Position numbers and translations under genes: made by a program. A stretch of 64,000 bases of DNA from Bog-473 sp963726005 (GTDB lineage: Bacteria > Actinomycetota > Acidimicrobiia > Acidimicrobiales > RAAP-2): the NCBI GenBank assembly GCA_963726005.1, contig CAVSAT010000004.1, positions 682,001 through 746,000 on the forward strand, given 5' to 3'. Under the pieces are notes generated by a model. The model saw nothing but the letters and a program-made list of their open reading frames with translations. It did no database searches and had not been told where the DNA came from. Numbering within the stretch: the stretch's first letter is position 1; each line of letters begins with the position of its first letter. This document shows positions 10,101 to 18,713 of the stretch, piece after piece.

Positions 10101-10293
10101 GACCATCGTGACCGGCGGGGTGACCCTCGCCGCAGCGAAGACCTGCACGATCACCTACGGGTCGAAGGCGGGCGGCGGCCCCGGCGCGGGAGCCCCCTCG
10201 GCCGTTACCTCCTACCTCTTCAGGGCCTCCGAGGCCTCGACGCCGGGAACGCCCAAGGCGTTGGCGACCTCGCCCACGGTCACCACCTCCTGA
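7138..10293 (+). CDS. large secreted PQQ-like beta-propeller protein with IPT and Ig-like repeats
   Basis: The start ATG follows GAGGAG by eight bases. A signal peptide (VVSAWLAAIVVPLATGSALL, cleaved near ASA-APS) leads a 1051-residue exported protein. Residues ~35-510 form a quinoprotein-dehydrogenase-like propeller with repeated blade signatures: FYVGVQDGIFYAVSEATQ, VYVNSQDGNMYALNAATG, ANGKVYVGLASW. Then come an IPT/TIG domain (PITSVSPSTVTAGTTSTITL), a putative-Ig/cadherin-like segment (GLPVTMSLDASS nearby), and two ~125-residue tandem repeats sharing TVSP, VPTGWPNAPST and CTVTYGSKAGGG / CTITYGSKAGGG. No PQQ or dehydrogenase active site is evident, so a structural or adhesive role is likelier. 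The propeller is paralogous to the gene at 26484 and shares long exact peptides with it. It lies inside the EPS locus. Confidence 0.85.
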   Translation: MKTLGGSKRMTRSKGWGRVRLVVSAWLAAIVVPLATGSALLTSGSASAAPSTDWTAYLNGPSHNSYNPSADSITVPGIQAGNLQPVWRWSPPPSPNAGPPTIMATPVVNNGVFYVGVQDGIFYAVSEATQQILWSDFLGLRTPAPGGGCGNAAQGIYATATVAPDPTTGVETVYVNSQDGNMYALNAATGAVEWKSQVDNPSSTVDDYFAWSSPTVANGKVYVGLASWCDLPLVSAGVIGFDQSTGAQIGMWHSLPPGGLGASVWGTVGVLPSGDVIATTGNAFGSYQDQPPYNESIVRLNGSTLALEDAWQIPSSLRVNDGDFGASPTFFTGTVNGVQTPLMGACNKDGFYYAMNAMNLAAGPVWQHQMSEGGGGDECDAAAIWNGSDLIEAGGAPTTINGTLFSGSVQELNPSTGQPIWQTGLPGPPIGSCSEDGAGVVACSVYTGDTPQDMGFYLLNANNGQIIDHISEPGAFLFAQPVFDNNDLIVAGRNGMGVTAYEITTPGAPITSVSPSTVTAGTTSTITLGGSGFQTGAKVFVSGTLVGGQHGTSVKSPTQLTFNLTPSVPALGGSRDITVIEPGSPAVANLCTSCLDIQSKLRMTAPSSLPTGTEWQYYNQSIGITGGIAPYNVSITSGQLPQGMSLDQNGDLTANEITSAGTFTFTVQATDSTTPSPQVATATYTLDVTSAPEPQTITFTSTNPSPVTVGAPSYTPTATASSGLPVTMSLDASSTGCTLSSGVVSFPSAGTCVIDANQAGNSSWAPGELQQSIITINPGPNSMTVSPSTLSAGATRNTLTFTYFAASGGLSGGKVQVAVPTGWPNAPSTNPASGGYVTSTCGTVSLVGRTVVTTGVTLTAGQTCTVTYGSKAGGGNGVAAPTTTGTYTFAASEASTSSGTPTPIASSAAVTIYAPNGSGTMTVSPTTVSAGSTGNTLAFTYTAATGGLWSGEVEVTVPTGWPNAPSTSPTSAGYVTSTCGTLLSLSGRTIVTGGVTLAAAKTCTITYGSKAGGGPGAGAPSAVTSYLFRASEASTPGTPKALATSPTVTTS

Positions 10294-10497
10294 CTCGGCG
10301 GCGGGAAGCACAGCGGACGAGGGACCTCCTTCGAGCCGGCGGCCGGGAAGAATTTCTTGACCAAGTTGTGTCGTGGCGGCGCTACATGGATCAGAAAGAT
10401 GGTCAATTCCGGGACAAATTGAAGGCAGTTGACACCGTTTGCCACTTACGGCGGCCGATGAACAGGCGGAGCTGGTACCGGCCGAGGAGAGGCACAG

Positions 10498-11697
10498 ATG
10501 GCAACGATAAGCAAGGGCCGGCAACGGCTGTCGACGCGGGCGCGCTCATTGGTGGTGACACCCCAACCCCGGTCTCGCAACGCCGACGTCCGCATCGGGC
10601 TGGTCGTCCTGGCATTCCTGGCGCTGAGTCTGCTGGTCCCCCAAGTCGGCGACGCCGCCACGCCGCGTTCGACGGCGCCGGCGGTCACAGTCACGATCGG
10701 GTCCCCGTCAGCGGTGGCGGTCCCGTCGACGGTGCTCAATCCAAAACACCAACCGAACGACTCGCTGGACGTGATCCCGGCGGGGAATCAGTACACCTCG
10801 ACCTCTCTCCAATCCGCGACCAGTGCAACCGGGCCCTGGATGGTCTTGTGGCCGACGGGCACGACCTCGATGGCGGTCAGCTCGACACCGTTCCCAGGTC
10901 CCAATGAGGTCACCAAGAGCAACGGCCCCCTGATCCCATCGAGCTTCACGTGGGACAACGGCGGAGGGTGGGTCAACTCGGTCCACCGGCTCGGCGGAAA
11001 CTCGTTGGTCGCGTTCTTCCACGCCGAGCACCACTATGGCTGCTCCAATTCGCCGCCTCTGCTCTGCCCCTATGCCACATTGAACGGCAAAGGTGACTTC
11101 TGGGCGTCAGGCGGCGTCGCGTATTCGAACGACAACGGGCAGACGTGGGGCCCGGCCGCACAATTTCTGACCGCAGCCGAGCCGCAGCCGGCGACCGCCA
11201 CCCTCGGAGGTGACAATTTCCAGGACGTGGTGTGGAACTTCCAGACCCGTCAGTGGGTGGCCTTCTACGGATGTCACGGCGGCCTGTCCTGCGAGGCGGT
11301 CTCGTCGGACCCCATGGGACGACCAGGTACGTGGTTCAACTACGTGAACGGATCGTTCAGCCAGCCTGCCCTCGGCAGCGACGGAACTCCGTTGCCCGGA
11401 TTCGCCCACATCGGTGGCGCTCTCTACTCGGTTCAGTACGACGCAAGCCTCGGTGTCTGGGTCGGGTGGGGACGCGAGGCCACGACCGGAGGCGTCTACG
11501 TCGCCGCAAGCAGCGACCTCGTCAACTGGAGCACCCCGCAGCAGGTGTTCAACGGGCCGATGGCGATGTACCCGGTCATGGTGGGCAGCGAGGGAACCCA
11601 GGTCGTGGGTACCACTGGGCTGCTCTACTACGTGACCGGGGCCGAGCAGGGCAATCCTGTCCTGTGGTCGGCTCCCGTGTCGCTGACCCTGCGCTGA
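10498..11697 (+). CDS. secreted BNR/sialidase-like beta-propeller protein
   Basis: The ATG follows GAGGAGAGG. After a 30-residue basic leader there is an export segment (IGLVVLAFLALSLLVPQVGDA). The 399-residue protein has repeated blade-like units typical of glycoside-hydrolase propellers: HRLGGNSLVAFFHAEHHYG, GVAYSNDNGQTWGPAAQFL (an Asp-box-like SxDxGxTW), QDVVWNFQTRQWVAFYGCHG, ARGVYVAASSDLVNW-like text, and a closing LLYYVTGA. It could bind or cut the surface polysaccharide, or only bind it; I see no assignable catalytic residues. It lies between the large PQQ-like protein and the convergent tyrosine autokinase gene. Confidence 0.65.
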   Translation: MATISKGRQRLSTRARSLVVTPQPRSRNADVRIGLVVLAFLALSLLVPQVGDAATPRSTAPAVTVTIGSPSAVAVPSTVLNPKHQPNDSLDVIPAGNQYTSTSLQSATSATGPWMVLWPTGTTSMAVSSTPFPGPNEVTKSNGPLIPSSFTWDNGGGWVNSVHRLGGNSLVAFFHAEHHYGCSNSPPLLCPYATLNGKGDFWASGGVAYSNDNGQTWGPAAQFLTAAEPQPATATLGGDNFQDVVWNFQTRQWVAFYGCHGGLSCEAVSSDPMGRPGTWFNYVNGSFSQPALGSDGTPLPGFAHIGGALYSVQYDASLGVWVGWGREATTGGVYVAASSDLVNWSTPQQVFNGPMAMYPVMVGSEGTQVVGTTGLLYYVTGAEQGNPVLWSAPVSLTLR

Positions 11698-11984
11698 CGG
11701 AGCCGGCGGCGCTCGGTTGAAGGGGCATCCCGGCACGTGGGTCGTTCGCCGGCCTACGAGGACCCCGAGACATCACATCGTGACCGAACCCGGTTCGCCC
11801 GACAACGTGATACTCGGCCGCCCGCCCACTCCGTCCGACCCCGGGGGTACCGAAACGAGAGGTCAGGCAGGACCCTGCTGCACGACGGCGGACCCGGTGG
11901 TCGAAGGCCCCGTGTGATGAGGTCTCGGGAGTTGGTCGGTTGGTCGACTGGTGACGACGAAGGAATACGCCGGGGACGCCGGGC
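11698..11984. other. convergent intergenic region
   Basis: These 287 bases separate two convergent genes (BNR-like protein and tyrosine autokinase). I see no strong hairpin and no gene. Confidence 0.4.
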
Positions 11985-13598
11985 TCAGGCTTCGTGGTGA
12001 TTCGTCGTCTTCGACGCCGTCACCGATGCCACCTGCTTCTCGGACATATCACCGGACCCGTTGGCACCGGACCCGTTGGCACTCGACCTGTCCCGTATCC
12101 GGTAGTTGGGCGCGTAGCCATAGGCCCTTGCCACACCCCGGATCTCGCCAGAGACGTCGTTCAGCACGATCCCGAGGTCCTGTACCCCGGCTCCGGCGAA
12201 CTGCTCTTGAGTTAGGCGCAGCGAGGCCCTGCTCGTCATGCCGGTGGCGACGACCACGAGCGACACATCGGTCTGTCTGGCCATGAGCACGGCGTCGGTG
12301 ACGGGGACGACCGGCGGGCTGTCGTAGACCACGACGTCGAAGCGACGCCTCAGCACGTCGAAGACCTCCGCCGTTTTGGTGTTGCTCAAGAAGCCGGCCG
12401 GGTCGGGAGGAGCGGGACCGGTACCGAGGTAGGTCAACCCCGGAAGATCGGGGACCTCCTGTAAGGCCTCTTCGAGCGTCGCGTCGCCTATGACGACCGA
12501 CGTGAGGCCGACTGCGTCGCTCGTGCCGAAGAACGAGGAAAGTCGAGGTCGGCGGAAGTCCACCGCCACCAGGACGACCGATTGGCCGGCCTTGGAGAGA
12601 ACCACGCCGATGTTCGCGACCGTGGAGGTCTTCCCCTCGTCAGAGGCAGGACTCGTGACAAGCACCGACTTAACCGGCCTGCCGACGCCGACGAACTTGA
12701 GCGACGTGCGCAGGGCCCAGTAGGCCTCTGCCACCGGTGACTGTGGTTCAGCCACGGTGGCCAAATACGGCGTGGATCGCCGACGCCATGCCTTGATCTG
12801 CGGGACCAGACCCAAGAGGGGTACGCCGGGCGTGAGTTCCTCGAGCTGCTCCTTGGATCGGATCGAATCATCGAGACTGTCGACGATGAACGCCGCGCAG
12901 ATCCCGAGGAGCAGCCCGACAACCAGACCGATGAGGATGAGCTCCACCTTCTTTGGCGAGCTCGGCGTCGTTGGCGTCGTGGCTGGATAGAAGACCGTGA
13001 CGCCACCCGGATTCCCTGCCGCTTCGACCTGGAGCTGCGAGTATTGCCCCTGCAGCGCGGCCAGCTGGTCTGCCAAGGCTGTGCCCTGAGGCGATCCCGA
13101 CGCCGACGGCAGCTGCTTTTCGGCGGCGTTGATCTCTTTCTGGAGCTGGGCCTCAGCTACGCTGATGTTCCTGCCAGCCAGGAGGTTCTCGTAGTCGACG
13201 AATTCCTTCGCATAGGCATTGGCGATACGTGCCGCCTGGTCTGCCTTGGAGGCTTTGGCGGTGACCGAGATCGCGTTCGTTTGACCTTGATCGCCAACCG
13301 AAACGTCGAGGGAAGAGAGACCGAGATGGGCCTCGACGGCGTTGACGATGGCGGGGTTGGTCAGCAACTGCAGCTCCGTGGCCACCTGAGTCGTCGCGTT
13401 GGTGGTCGCCGTTGTCGCAGACCCGGTCGGCGTCTGCAAGAGGAGTTGTGTCGTCGCCGAGTACTGCTTGTGGGCTGTGAAGGCGTAAGCAGATGCTCCG
13501 AGGAGGCCGACGAGGGTGCAGGCGATCACCCACCACTTCCGTCGCCAAAGGATCCGGGGGTAGGTCCGCATGTTCACGTTACCGCCTTCCGTCGTCAT
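11985..13598 (-). CDS. Wzc/CpsCD-type polysaccharide co-polymerase and tyrosine autokinase
   Basis: This inner-membrane protein controls chain length and export of capsule by cyclic autophosphorylation. The N-terminal Wzz domain begins RTYPRILWRRKWWVIA and the first membrane helix, then a coiled extracellular part (residues ~60-220), then the second helix (VELILIGLVVGLLLGICAAF). The cytoplasmic BY-kinase follows: Walker A as TSPASDEGKTSTVANI, Walker A' as VVLVAVDFRRP, and Walker B as FDVVVYDSPPVVP. The tail is Ser/Asn/Gly-rich with one Tyr pair (AYGYAPNYR) instead of the usual Tyr cluster, so it may have few autophosphorylation sites. Length of 537 aa matches fused actinobacterial forms. The start is uncertain: ATG 13598, or an ATG nine codons in with a better GGAAGG site. 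Confidence 0.9.
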   Translation of the reverse strand: MTTEGGNVNMRTYPRILWRRKWWVIACTLVGLLGASAYAFTAHKQYSATTQLLLQTPTGSATTATTNATTQVATELQLLTNPAIVNAVEAHLGLSSLDVSVGDQGQTNAISVTAKASKADQAARIANAYAKEFVDYENLLAGRNISVAEAQLQKEINAAEKQLPSASGSPQGTALADQLAALQGQYSQLQVEAAGNPGGVTVFYPATTPTTPSSPKKVELILIGLVVGLLLGICAAFIVDSLDDSIRSKEQLEELTPGVPLLGLVPQIKAWRRRSTPYLATVAEPQSPVAEAYWALRTSLKFVGVGRPVKSVLVTSPASDEGKTSTVANIGVVLSKAGQSVVLVAVDFRRPRLSSFFGTSDAVGLTSVVIGDATLEEALQEVPDLPGLTYLGTGPAPPDPAGFLSNTKTAEVFDVLRRRFDVVVYDSPPVVPVTDAVLMARQTDVSLVVVATGMTSRASLRLTQEQFAGAGVQDLGIVLNDVSGEIRGVARAYGYAPNYRIRDRSSANGSGANGSGDMSEKQVASVTASKTTNHHEA

Positions 13599-13825
13599 CG
13601 GGTGCTCCGTCGCTCATGTACGAGGATCACCGCTAGGTACTCGAGCAATGCATTCCTCCTATCTTCGCCAGCCGACACCGGCGCGCGAAAGAAATCCTGA
13701 TCGATCTCACCCACTGTTGCAAAGTCTTTGTGATGGGAACTCGAGATCGGCAAGCCTGGTCGCGACAAATCGGATTGGTGGGCCGTGCTTAGCGGCATCT
13801 CGTCCACATGGAGCTGAAGGAAGCA

Positions 13826-15052
13826 CTACGACACGTAGGTGAACTCGTCGGATGCTCCCGCGGACGGGCTGGTCCCCCCGAGGGCCGTCGTCACCAGAAC
13901 TGGGCGGGTTCCAGCCGCTTGAGCCGGGGTCACGGCGCTGATCTCCGTAGCGGACACCACGGTGAAATTGGTGGCGAGCACCCCTCCGAAGGCTACCTTG
14001 GTGGCGCCACTGAACCCAGCTCCGGTGATGGTGACGGTGGTGCCACCGACCGTCGGGCCCGAGCTCGGTGTGACGGCGGTGACCGAGGGAGCTGTCGCGA
14101 CGAAGCTAAAGGTTCCAGCTGAGCTCCTCCCTCCGGGCGTGATCACATAGACCGGGCGGGTCCCGCCCACCTCAGCAGGGGTCACGGCGGTGATCTCGGT
14201 GTTGGACACGACGGTGAAACCGGTGGCGGGTACCGCTCCGAAGGCCACCTTCGTTACGCCGCTGAACTCGGTTCCGGTGATGGTGACCGTCGTGCCCCCC
14301 GTTGTCGGGCCCGATGCCGGCGTTACTGCAGTGGTAACCGGAACCGGCGGCAGAGCCCTGAATTCGCCCGCAGCCCCACCCGCCGTATTGGTCCCTCCCG
14401 CCGTGGTCACGTAGACGGGATGTGGCCCGGGTGCCTGGGCCGGAGTCACGGCGGTGACCACGGTGTCGGACACCACGGTGAACTGGGCGGCTACCGCCGT
14501 TCCGAAGCGCACCTTTCCTGTACCGATGAATCCGGATCCGGTGATCGTGACCAATGTGCCACCGGCGTCGGGACCGGAACCCGGTCCGATGGACGCCACC
14601 ACTGGAACGGGAGCGTCATACCTGAATTGATCGTTCGCCGGCGAAAATGCGCTCGTGCCGACGGACGTGGTCACCGAGACCGTTTGAATGCTCGTCGACT
14701 GTGCCGGTGCCATCGCGGTCACTTCATTGCCTGACACGACGCGAAAACTCGAAGCCTCCACTGAGCCAAACAACACCTTGGTCGTTTTCGTGAACGCCGT
14801 GCCGGTGATCGTGACAATCGTCCCCCCCGTCGTGGGCCCCGAGTTCGGCGACACGCCGGTCACGGCGGGCAACGGACGTCGGTCGGACACCGATTTCGGA
14901 CCACCAATGCTCGGCCCCGAACACGCGGACAGGAGTGCCGCAGCCACGACGATCAGAACGACAACCCGTCGTCGCGCTGCTCCTGCCCCCAACTTCGTGT
15001 CGCGATCCGCCCCGAGCGTCCCATTAGCTCGCCTGTCACGGGAAACTACCAT
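13826..15052 (-). CDS. lipoprotein with four IPT/TIG domains
   Basis: The protein has a basic leader and a lipobox (VVVLIVVAAALLSAC, lipid on Cys ~44). Four consecutive IPT/TIG Ig-like domains of ~85 residues follow. Each opens with a V.P.SGP..GGT.VTITGT.F motif, followed by a K..FG segment, T.V.P and a strand ending in VTT. Family members are usually cell-surface modules for protein or glycan contact. Nothing suggests an enzyme. It lies next to the tyrosine autokinase in the same direction (227 bases away) and divergent from the glycosyltransferase at 15207. It probably sits on the outer face of the membrane and may engage the polysaccharide (inference). Confidence 0.82.
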   Translation of the reverse strand: MVVSRDRRANGTLGADRDTKLGAGAARRRVVVLIVVAAALLSACSGPSIGGPKSVSDRRPLPAVTGVSPNSGPTTGGTIVTITGTAFTKTTKVLFGSVEASSFRVVSGNEVTAMAPAQSTSIQTVSVTTSVGTSAFSPANDQFRYDAPVPVVASIGPGSGPDAGGTLVTITGSGFIGTGKVRFGTAVAAQFTVVSDTVVTAVTPAQAPGPHPVYVTTAGGTNTAGGAAGEFRALPPVPVTTAVTPASGPTTGGTTVTITGTEFSGVTKVAFGAVPATGFTVVSNTEITAVTPAEVGGTRPVYVITPGGRSSAGTFSFVATAPSVTAVTPSSGPTVGGTTVTITGAGFSGATKVAFGGVLATNFTVVSATEISAVTPAQAAGTRPVLVTTALGGTSPSAGASDEFTYVS

Positions 15053-15206
15053 TGCATTCGATCCCAGCGCCTCCGATCCGAACCACCTCTCTAAGGACCC
15101 GGGTGAATGGGCGGAAATACATCCGGGTGCTCTAACACAGGCGTATCACGGGTGGTTTCCTCGCCTCTGATGCCTTGCGAAGCCCCGAGAAGAAGGTCAA
15201 GGGGCA

Positions 15207-16475
15207 ATGCAACCTGGTTCGGCGCGCTTTTCGGGAGGACCCATCAAGGAGACTCAACACATTGACGGTCTTCGTGACACCGTCGCTCCGCGGATTGGCG
15301 CTTCTACGTCAGTGGGCCACGGAGCCAGGTGCAGGCAGTATCACGCGGGGTTCCCCGCGCCAGAGCCGTCCCGCGATCGGCTCACTGTCCTCCACGTCTC
15401 GGAATCGTTCGGGGGAGGAGTCGCCACGAGCATCCACGGGATGATCGCCAGCGCTCCGGAGGCCGAGCACACCGTCCTCATCCTCCGTCGGCGACCGCAC
15501 TTGGGGCACCAGGAGCGACGTGACGGAGTGACCTACATCGATGCTGGTGAGCGGGTCGGGTTTTTCCACTCCTTGCAGCAGCTGGCGCAGGCCTACCGTG
15601 AGTTGCGGCCTGACATCGTCCATGCACAGAGCTCGTACGCGGGGGCATACGTGCGGGCTCTGCTGTCGATTCCCAGGGCGGAGATCGTCTACACCCCACA
15701 TTGCTTCGCCTTTGAGCGCGTGGATCTCAGCTCCGCGAAACGGGCAGTACTCCGGATGGTAGAGCGGATGCTCGCCTGGCGAACGGGAACCCTGTTGGCG
15801 GTGAGCGAACACGAGGGCCGTCTGGCTGACTCCCTCTCGGGACGGTGGCGGGTGGTCCGAGCGCTGAATACCCCGGATCTCCCTGACGAGCTCGTGGACA
15901 GCGCACAGAGTCCCGGTCCGTTGGACCGTGTCCGGGTGACCGCTGTCGGTCGCATCTGCCGGCAGAAGGACCCCGAGTTCTTCATGGACGTGGTCCGGAT
16001 CGCGCGCCGACGCGGCGTGGATGTCGACTGGACCTGGATCGGCGACGGTGAGGCCCATCTTCGTGCCGGGCTGGAGAATCTGGGGGTGACGGTCACGGGC
16101 TGGCAAGACCGCGTCGCAGGCTTGCAGGTCCTCGCCTCCAGTCACATTTGCCTCCACACCGCGGCGTGGGAGGTTGGTGTTCCCATGACGGTGCTGGAGG
16201 CGGCCGGCATGGGACTTCCCTCGGTCGTCCGCAGCATGGCCTCCATCGACGGCGATCACATCGGGATCCACGTCGACAGCCCCGCGCACGCGGTGAGCGA
16301 AATCTCACTGTTATGCCAAACGGAGGAGTGGATCAGGCAGTCAAAGCAGACCAAGGAGGCCTTCGTCAACGTCTCCACGGACCGGCGCATGGCAAACGCC
16401 CTCACCCTCGCTTATCAGAGGCAACCCCGCGGTCCGGCGCCGACCGCCATCAACCCAACGAGCAACTCAACGTGA
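15207..16475 (+). CDS. GT4-family glycosyltransferase
   Basis: It should add a sugar from a nucleotide donor to the growing repeat unit on the cytoplasmic face of the membrane. The fold is GT-B. The N-terminal domain starts near residue 57 with RLTVLHVSESFGGGVATSIH and has RPDIVHAQSSYAGAYVRAL and IVYTPHCFAFERV. The C-terminal domain has VTAVGRICRQKDPEFFMDVV, WTWIGDGEAHL, TGWQDRVAGLQVLASSHICL, and VGVPMTVLEAAGMGLPSVV, where the Glu of the E-x7-E-like motif sits. The ATG at 15207 is preceded by AAGGGG, but the first ~55 residues are poor in motifs, so the real start may lie further in. It heads a run of four overlapping or near-overlapping genes. Confidence 0.85.
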   Translation: MQPGSARFSGGPIKETQHIDGLRDTVAPRIGASTSVGHGARCRQYHAGFPAPEPSRDRLTVLHVSESFGGGVATSIHGMIASAPEAEHTVLILRRRPHLGHQERRDGVTYIDAGERVGFFHSLQQLAQAYRELRPDIVHAQSSYAGAYVRALLSIPRAEIVYTPHCFAFERVDLSSAKRAVLRMVERMLAWRTGTLLAVSEHEGRLADSLSGRWRVVRALNTPDLPDELVDSAQSPGPLDRVRVTAVGRICRQKDPEFFMDVVRIARRRGVDVDWTWIGDGEAHLRAGLENLGVTVTGWQDRVAGLQVLASSHICLHTAAWEVGVPMTVLEAAGMGLPSVVRSMASIDGDHIGIHVDSPAHAVSEISLLCQTEEWIRQSKQTKEAFVNVSTDRRMANALTLAYQRQPRGPAPTAINPTSNST

Positions 16476-16485
16476 CCGTGAGAAT

Positions 16486-17472
16486 ATGACTTCCACCAGC
16501 GAGTCGATCATGCGGCGCAACACGTCGCCAAATTTCTTCATCATCGGCGCCGCTCGCAGCGGGACGACGGCGCTCGCCGAGATTCTGCGCCATCACCCTG
16601 ACGCCTTCGTGACGCAGCCAAAAGAGCCGAGCTTTCTCGCGTTCGCCGGACAGCAGGTCGCCTTTACCGGGCCCGGCGACGACATCAGCATCAACCGGGT
16701 GGCCGTCACGGACCGTGACCAATACCTGTCGCTCTACCAATCGGCCGGTACAAAGGCGTGCCGGGGAGATGCCTCGGTCTCCTCCTTGTACTACTCCGAT
16801 CACTCGGTGGCTACCCTGCAGCAATACTTCTCCGAGGCCAAGCTCGTCGTCATCCTTCGCGATCCGGCCGCCCGCGCGTTCTCCGCGTATTCGTACCAAC
16901 GGGCACGGGGTTTGGAGCCGTGCGACGACTTCCGGGAGGCGCTCGACCGTGAGGCGGATCGGATTCGCTGTGGCTGGCACCACATCTGGCATTACATGGG
17001 CATGGGACGGTACGCAGAGCAACTCGCCCCTTTTCTGGAGACCTTTGGCGCTAACCGCGTCAAGATCCTGTTCTACGAGGAGCTAAACCGAGATCCGGAC
17101 GGAGTGGGACGTGCGCTGTTCGAGTTCCTCGGCCTCGATCCAACGGCCGCAGTGGACCTCGAACCTGTCAACGTGTCCGGGGAGCCGCGAAGCAGACTGC
17201 TCCAAGGCGCCATCCGGTGGGCCGGTCGAAGGCACTGGCTGCGCAGCACCACGAAGGCGATCATGCCGTTTGAGTTCCGGGAGCGGGTTCGGCGGGCCAA
17301 CCTCCGTCCCCGCGGTGTGCCTGTTGATGTCCGGGAGGGACTCGAGCAGGTCCTCGCCCACGAATCGGACGAGCTTCGCACCCTGCTCTCCCGGCACTGT
17401 CCGGAATTGCTGTCCTCCGCTCCGCCGTGGCTGGCGGCGTCGGGCTCATCGACCGAGGGAGCCCGGGCGTGA
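16486..17472 (+). CDS. PAPS-dependent sulfotransferase
   Basis: Members of this family move sulfate from PAPS to a hydroxyl or amino group of a glycan or small molecule. The 5'-phosphosulfate loop is near the N-terminus (FFIIGAARSGTTALAEIL). The 3'-phosphate site is VVILRDPAARAFSAYSYQ, with the expected Arg and Ser. Between them lie PKEPSFLAF and GDASVSSLYY. The later KILFYEELNRDPDGVGRAL and FLGLDP are typical of bacterial sulfotransferase_1/3 proteins. Length of 328 aa is normal. The stop overlaps the start of the next glycosyltransferase by four bases (GTGA), so the two are translationally coupled. Its placement between two glycosyltransferases suggests that the polysaccharide repeat is sulfated (inference). 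Confidence 0.85.
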   Translation: MTSTSESIMRRNTSPNFFIIGAARSGTTALAEILRHHPDAFVTQPKEPSFLAFAGQQVAFTGPGDDISINRVAVTDRDQYLSLYQSAGTKACRGDASVSSLYYSDHSVATLQQYFSEAKLVVILRDPAARAFSAYSYQRARGLEPCDDFREALDREADRIRCGWHHIWHYMGMGRYAEQLAPFLETFGANRVKILFYEELNRDPDGVGRALFEFLGLDPTAAVDLEPVNVSGEPRSRLLQGAIRWAGRRHWLRSTTKAIMPFEFRERVRRANLRPRGVPVDVREGLEQVLAHESDELRTLLSRHCPELLSSAPPWLAASGSSTEGARA

Positions 17473-18713
17473 GGGTGTTGCAGATCCACAACCGGTCGCT
17501 TCGGCCGGGCGGGGAGCGGAACCCAGACCACAAGGCCGGGGGGGCAGAGGCAGTCATTGAGAACGACCGAGTCATGTTGCTGGAGTCTGGTCACCAGGTC
17601 GATCAGTTCATCGTCGACAACAGGGAGACCCTGCGCCAGGCGTCACGGCTGCGGGCAGGTCTTGACTCCATCTGGAACCGCTCGGTGGCCGCCCGACTTC
17701 AGAACACTTTGGCGACGTTCGAGCCCGACGTGGTGCACGTCCACACGCCGTTCCCACTCGTCTCCCCGGTCGTGTTCCGCGTGGGCGCCCGAAGCGGCGC
17801 GGCCACAGTGGCGACGGCCCACAGCTTTCGGTACTCGTGCGTGCAGGCCAACCTCTACCGGGGCGGGCGGCTCTGCGAGCTTTGTGTAGGCAGGAGGATA
17901 AAGACCCCGGGCGTGATCCACCGGTGCTATCACGACAGCCTGCTCGCGTCGGCGGCCCTCACCACCAGCCTCGCTCTGCACCGGAGCCTGGGCACCTTCA
18001 ACCGTGACGTCGACGGGTGGATCACCCCCTCGGCCCTGTTGAAGGACACGCTCACCCGGGAAGGGATCCCGGCCAGCCGCATCACGGTCCGTCCGCACGC
18101 CGTAAAGGATCCAGGCGACGGCGGGCAGCGATCGGATCATGCCCTCTACCTCGGCCGTCTCGAGCCTGTCAAGGGGGTGATGGTCCTGCTACGGGCCTGG
18201 GAGGCCATGACGGATCCACCCAAGCTCGTGATCCTCGGAGAGGGTTCGCTCCGCGACGCCGTCGAACGAAGTGCTGCCCGTCATCCCGCCATTGACTTCA
18301 GGGGATGGGCCGACCAGCGGACGGTGCGCACCGAGCTCGCCGCGGCACGCTTCCTGGTGCTGCCCTCGGAGTGGTACGAGGCCGGGGTGCCCGTGGCTGC
18401 CGTCCAAGCCTTCGCCGCCGGTACTCCGGTCATCGCCAGTGACGTGGGGAATTTCAGCGATGTCATCCGCCCGGGCGTCAACGGCTTCCTGTTCCACTGT
18501 GGTGACCCCGAGTCCCTCGGCGCAGCGGTCCGACAGGCGTGGGAGCGGTCGGCCTCGTGGCCCGAACTCCACCGGGGAGCTCGCCAGACGTACTTGGATC
18601 ACCACTGCCAGGAGCGATCCCGAGACACGCTGTTGGCGGTGTACGACGAGGCAGTGGCCCGCCGAAGAGCCAAGACGATCCAGCCCGCGGAGGTGACCCA
18701 TGACTTTCGGTGA
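17469..18713 (+). CDS. GT4-family glycosyltransferase
   Basis: This second GT-B enzyme of the locus starts at a GTG overlapping the sulfotransferase stop. N-terminal features: RVLQIHNRSLRPGGERN, KAGGAEAVIENDRVMLLESG, PDVVHVHTPFPLVSPVV, and a Cys-rich strip (YSCVQANLYRGGRLCELC) seen in a subgroup of GT4 enzymes. C-terminal features: ALYLGRLEPVKGVMVLLRAW, LVILGEGSLRDAV, DFRGWADQ, EAGVPVAAVQAFAAGTPVIA and DVIRPGVNGFLF, covering the donor-binding site. Length of 414 aa is normal. Its stop lies inside the next gene (ATG at 18700), so the two overlap by 14 bases. The sugar and linkage cannot be read from sequence. Confidence 0.88.
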   Translation: MRVLQIHNRSLRPGGERNPDHKAGGAEAVIENDRVMLLESGHQVDQFIVDNRETLRQASRLRAGLDSIWNRSVAARLQNTLATFEPDVVHVHTPFPLVSPVVFRVGARSGAATVATAHSFRYSCVQANLYRGGRLCELCVGRRIKTPGVIHRCYHDSLLASAALTTSLALHRSLGTFNRDVDGWITPSALLKDTLTREGIPASRITVRPHAVKDPGDGGQRSDHALYLGRLEPVKGVMVLLRAWEAMTDPPKLVILGEGSLRDAVERSAARHPAIDFRGWADQRTVRTELAAARFLVLPSEWYEAGVPVAAVQAFAAGTPVIASDVGNFSDVIRPGVNGFLFHCGDPESLGAAVRQAWERSASWPELHRGARQTYLDHHCQERSRDTLLAVYDEAVARRRAKTIQPAEVTHDFR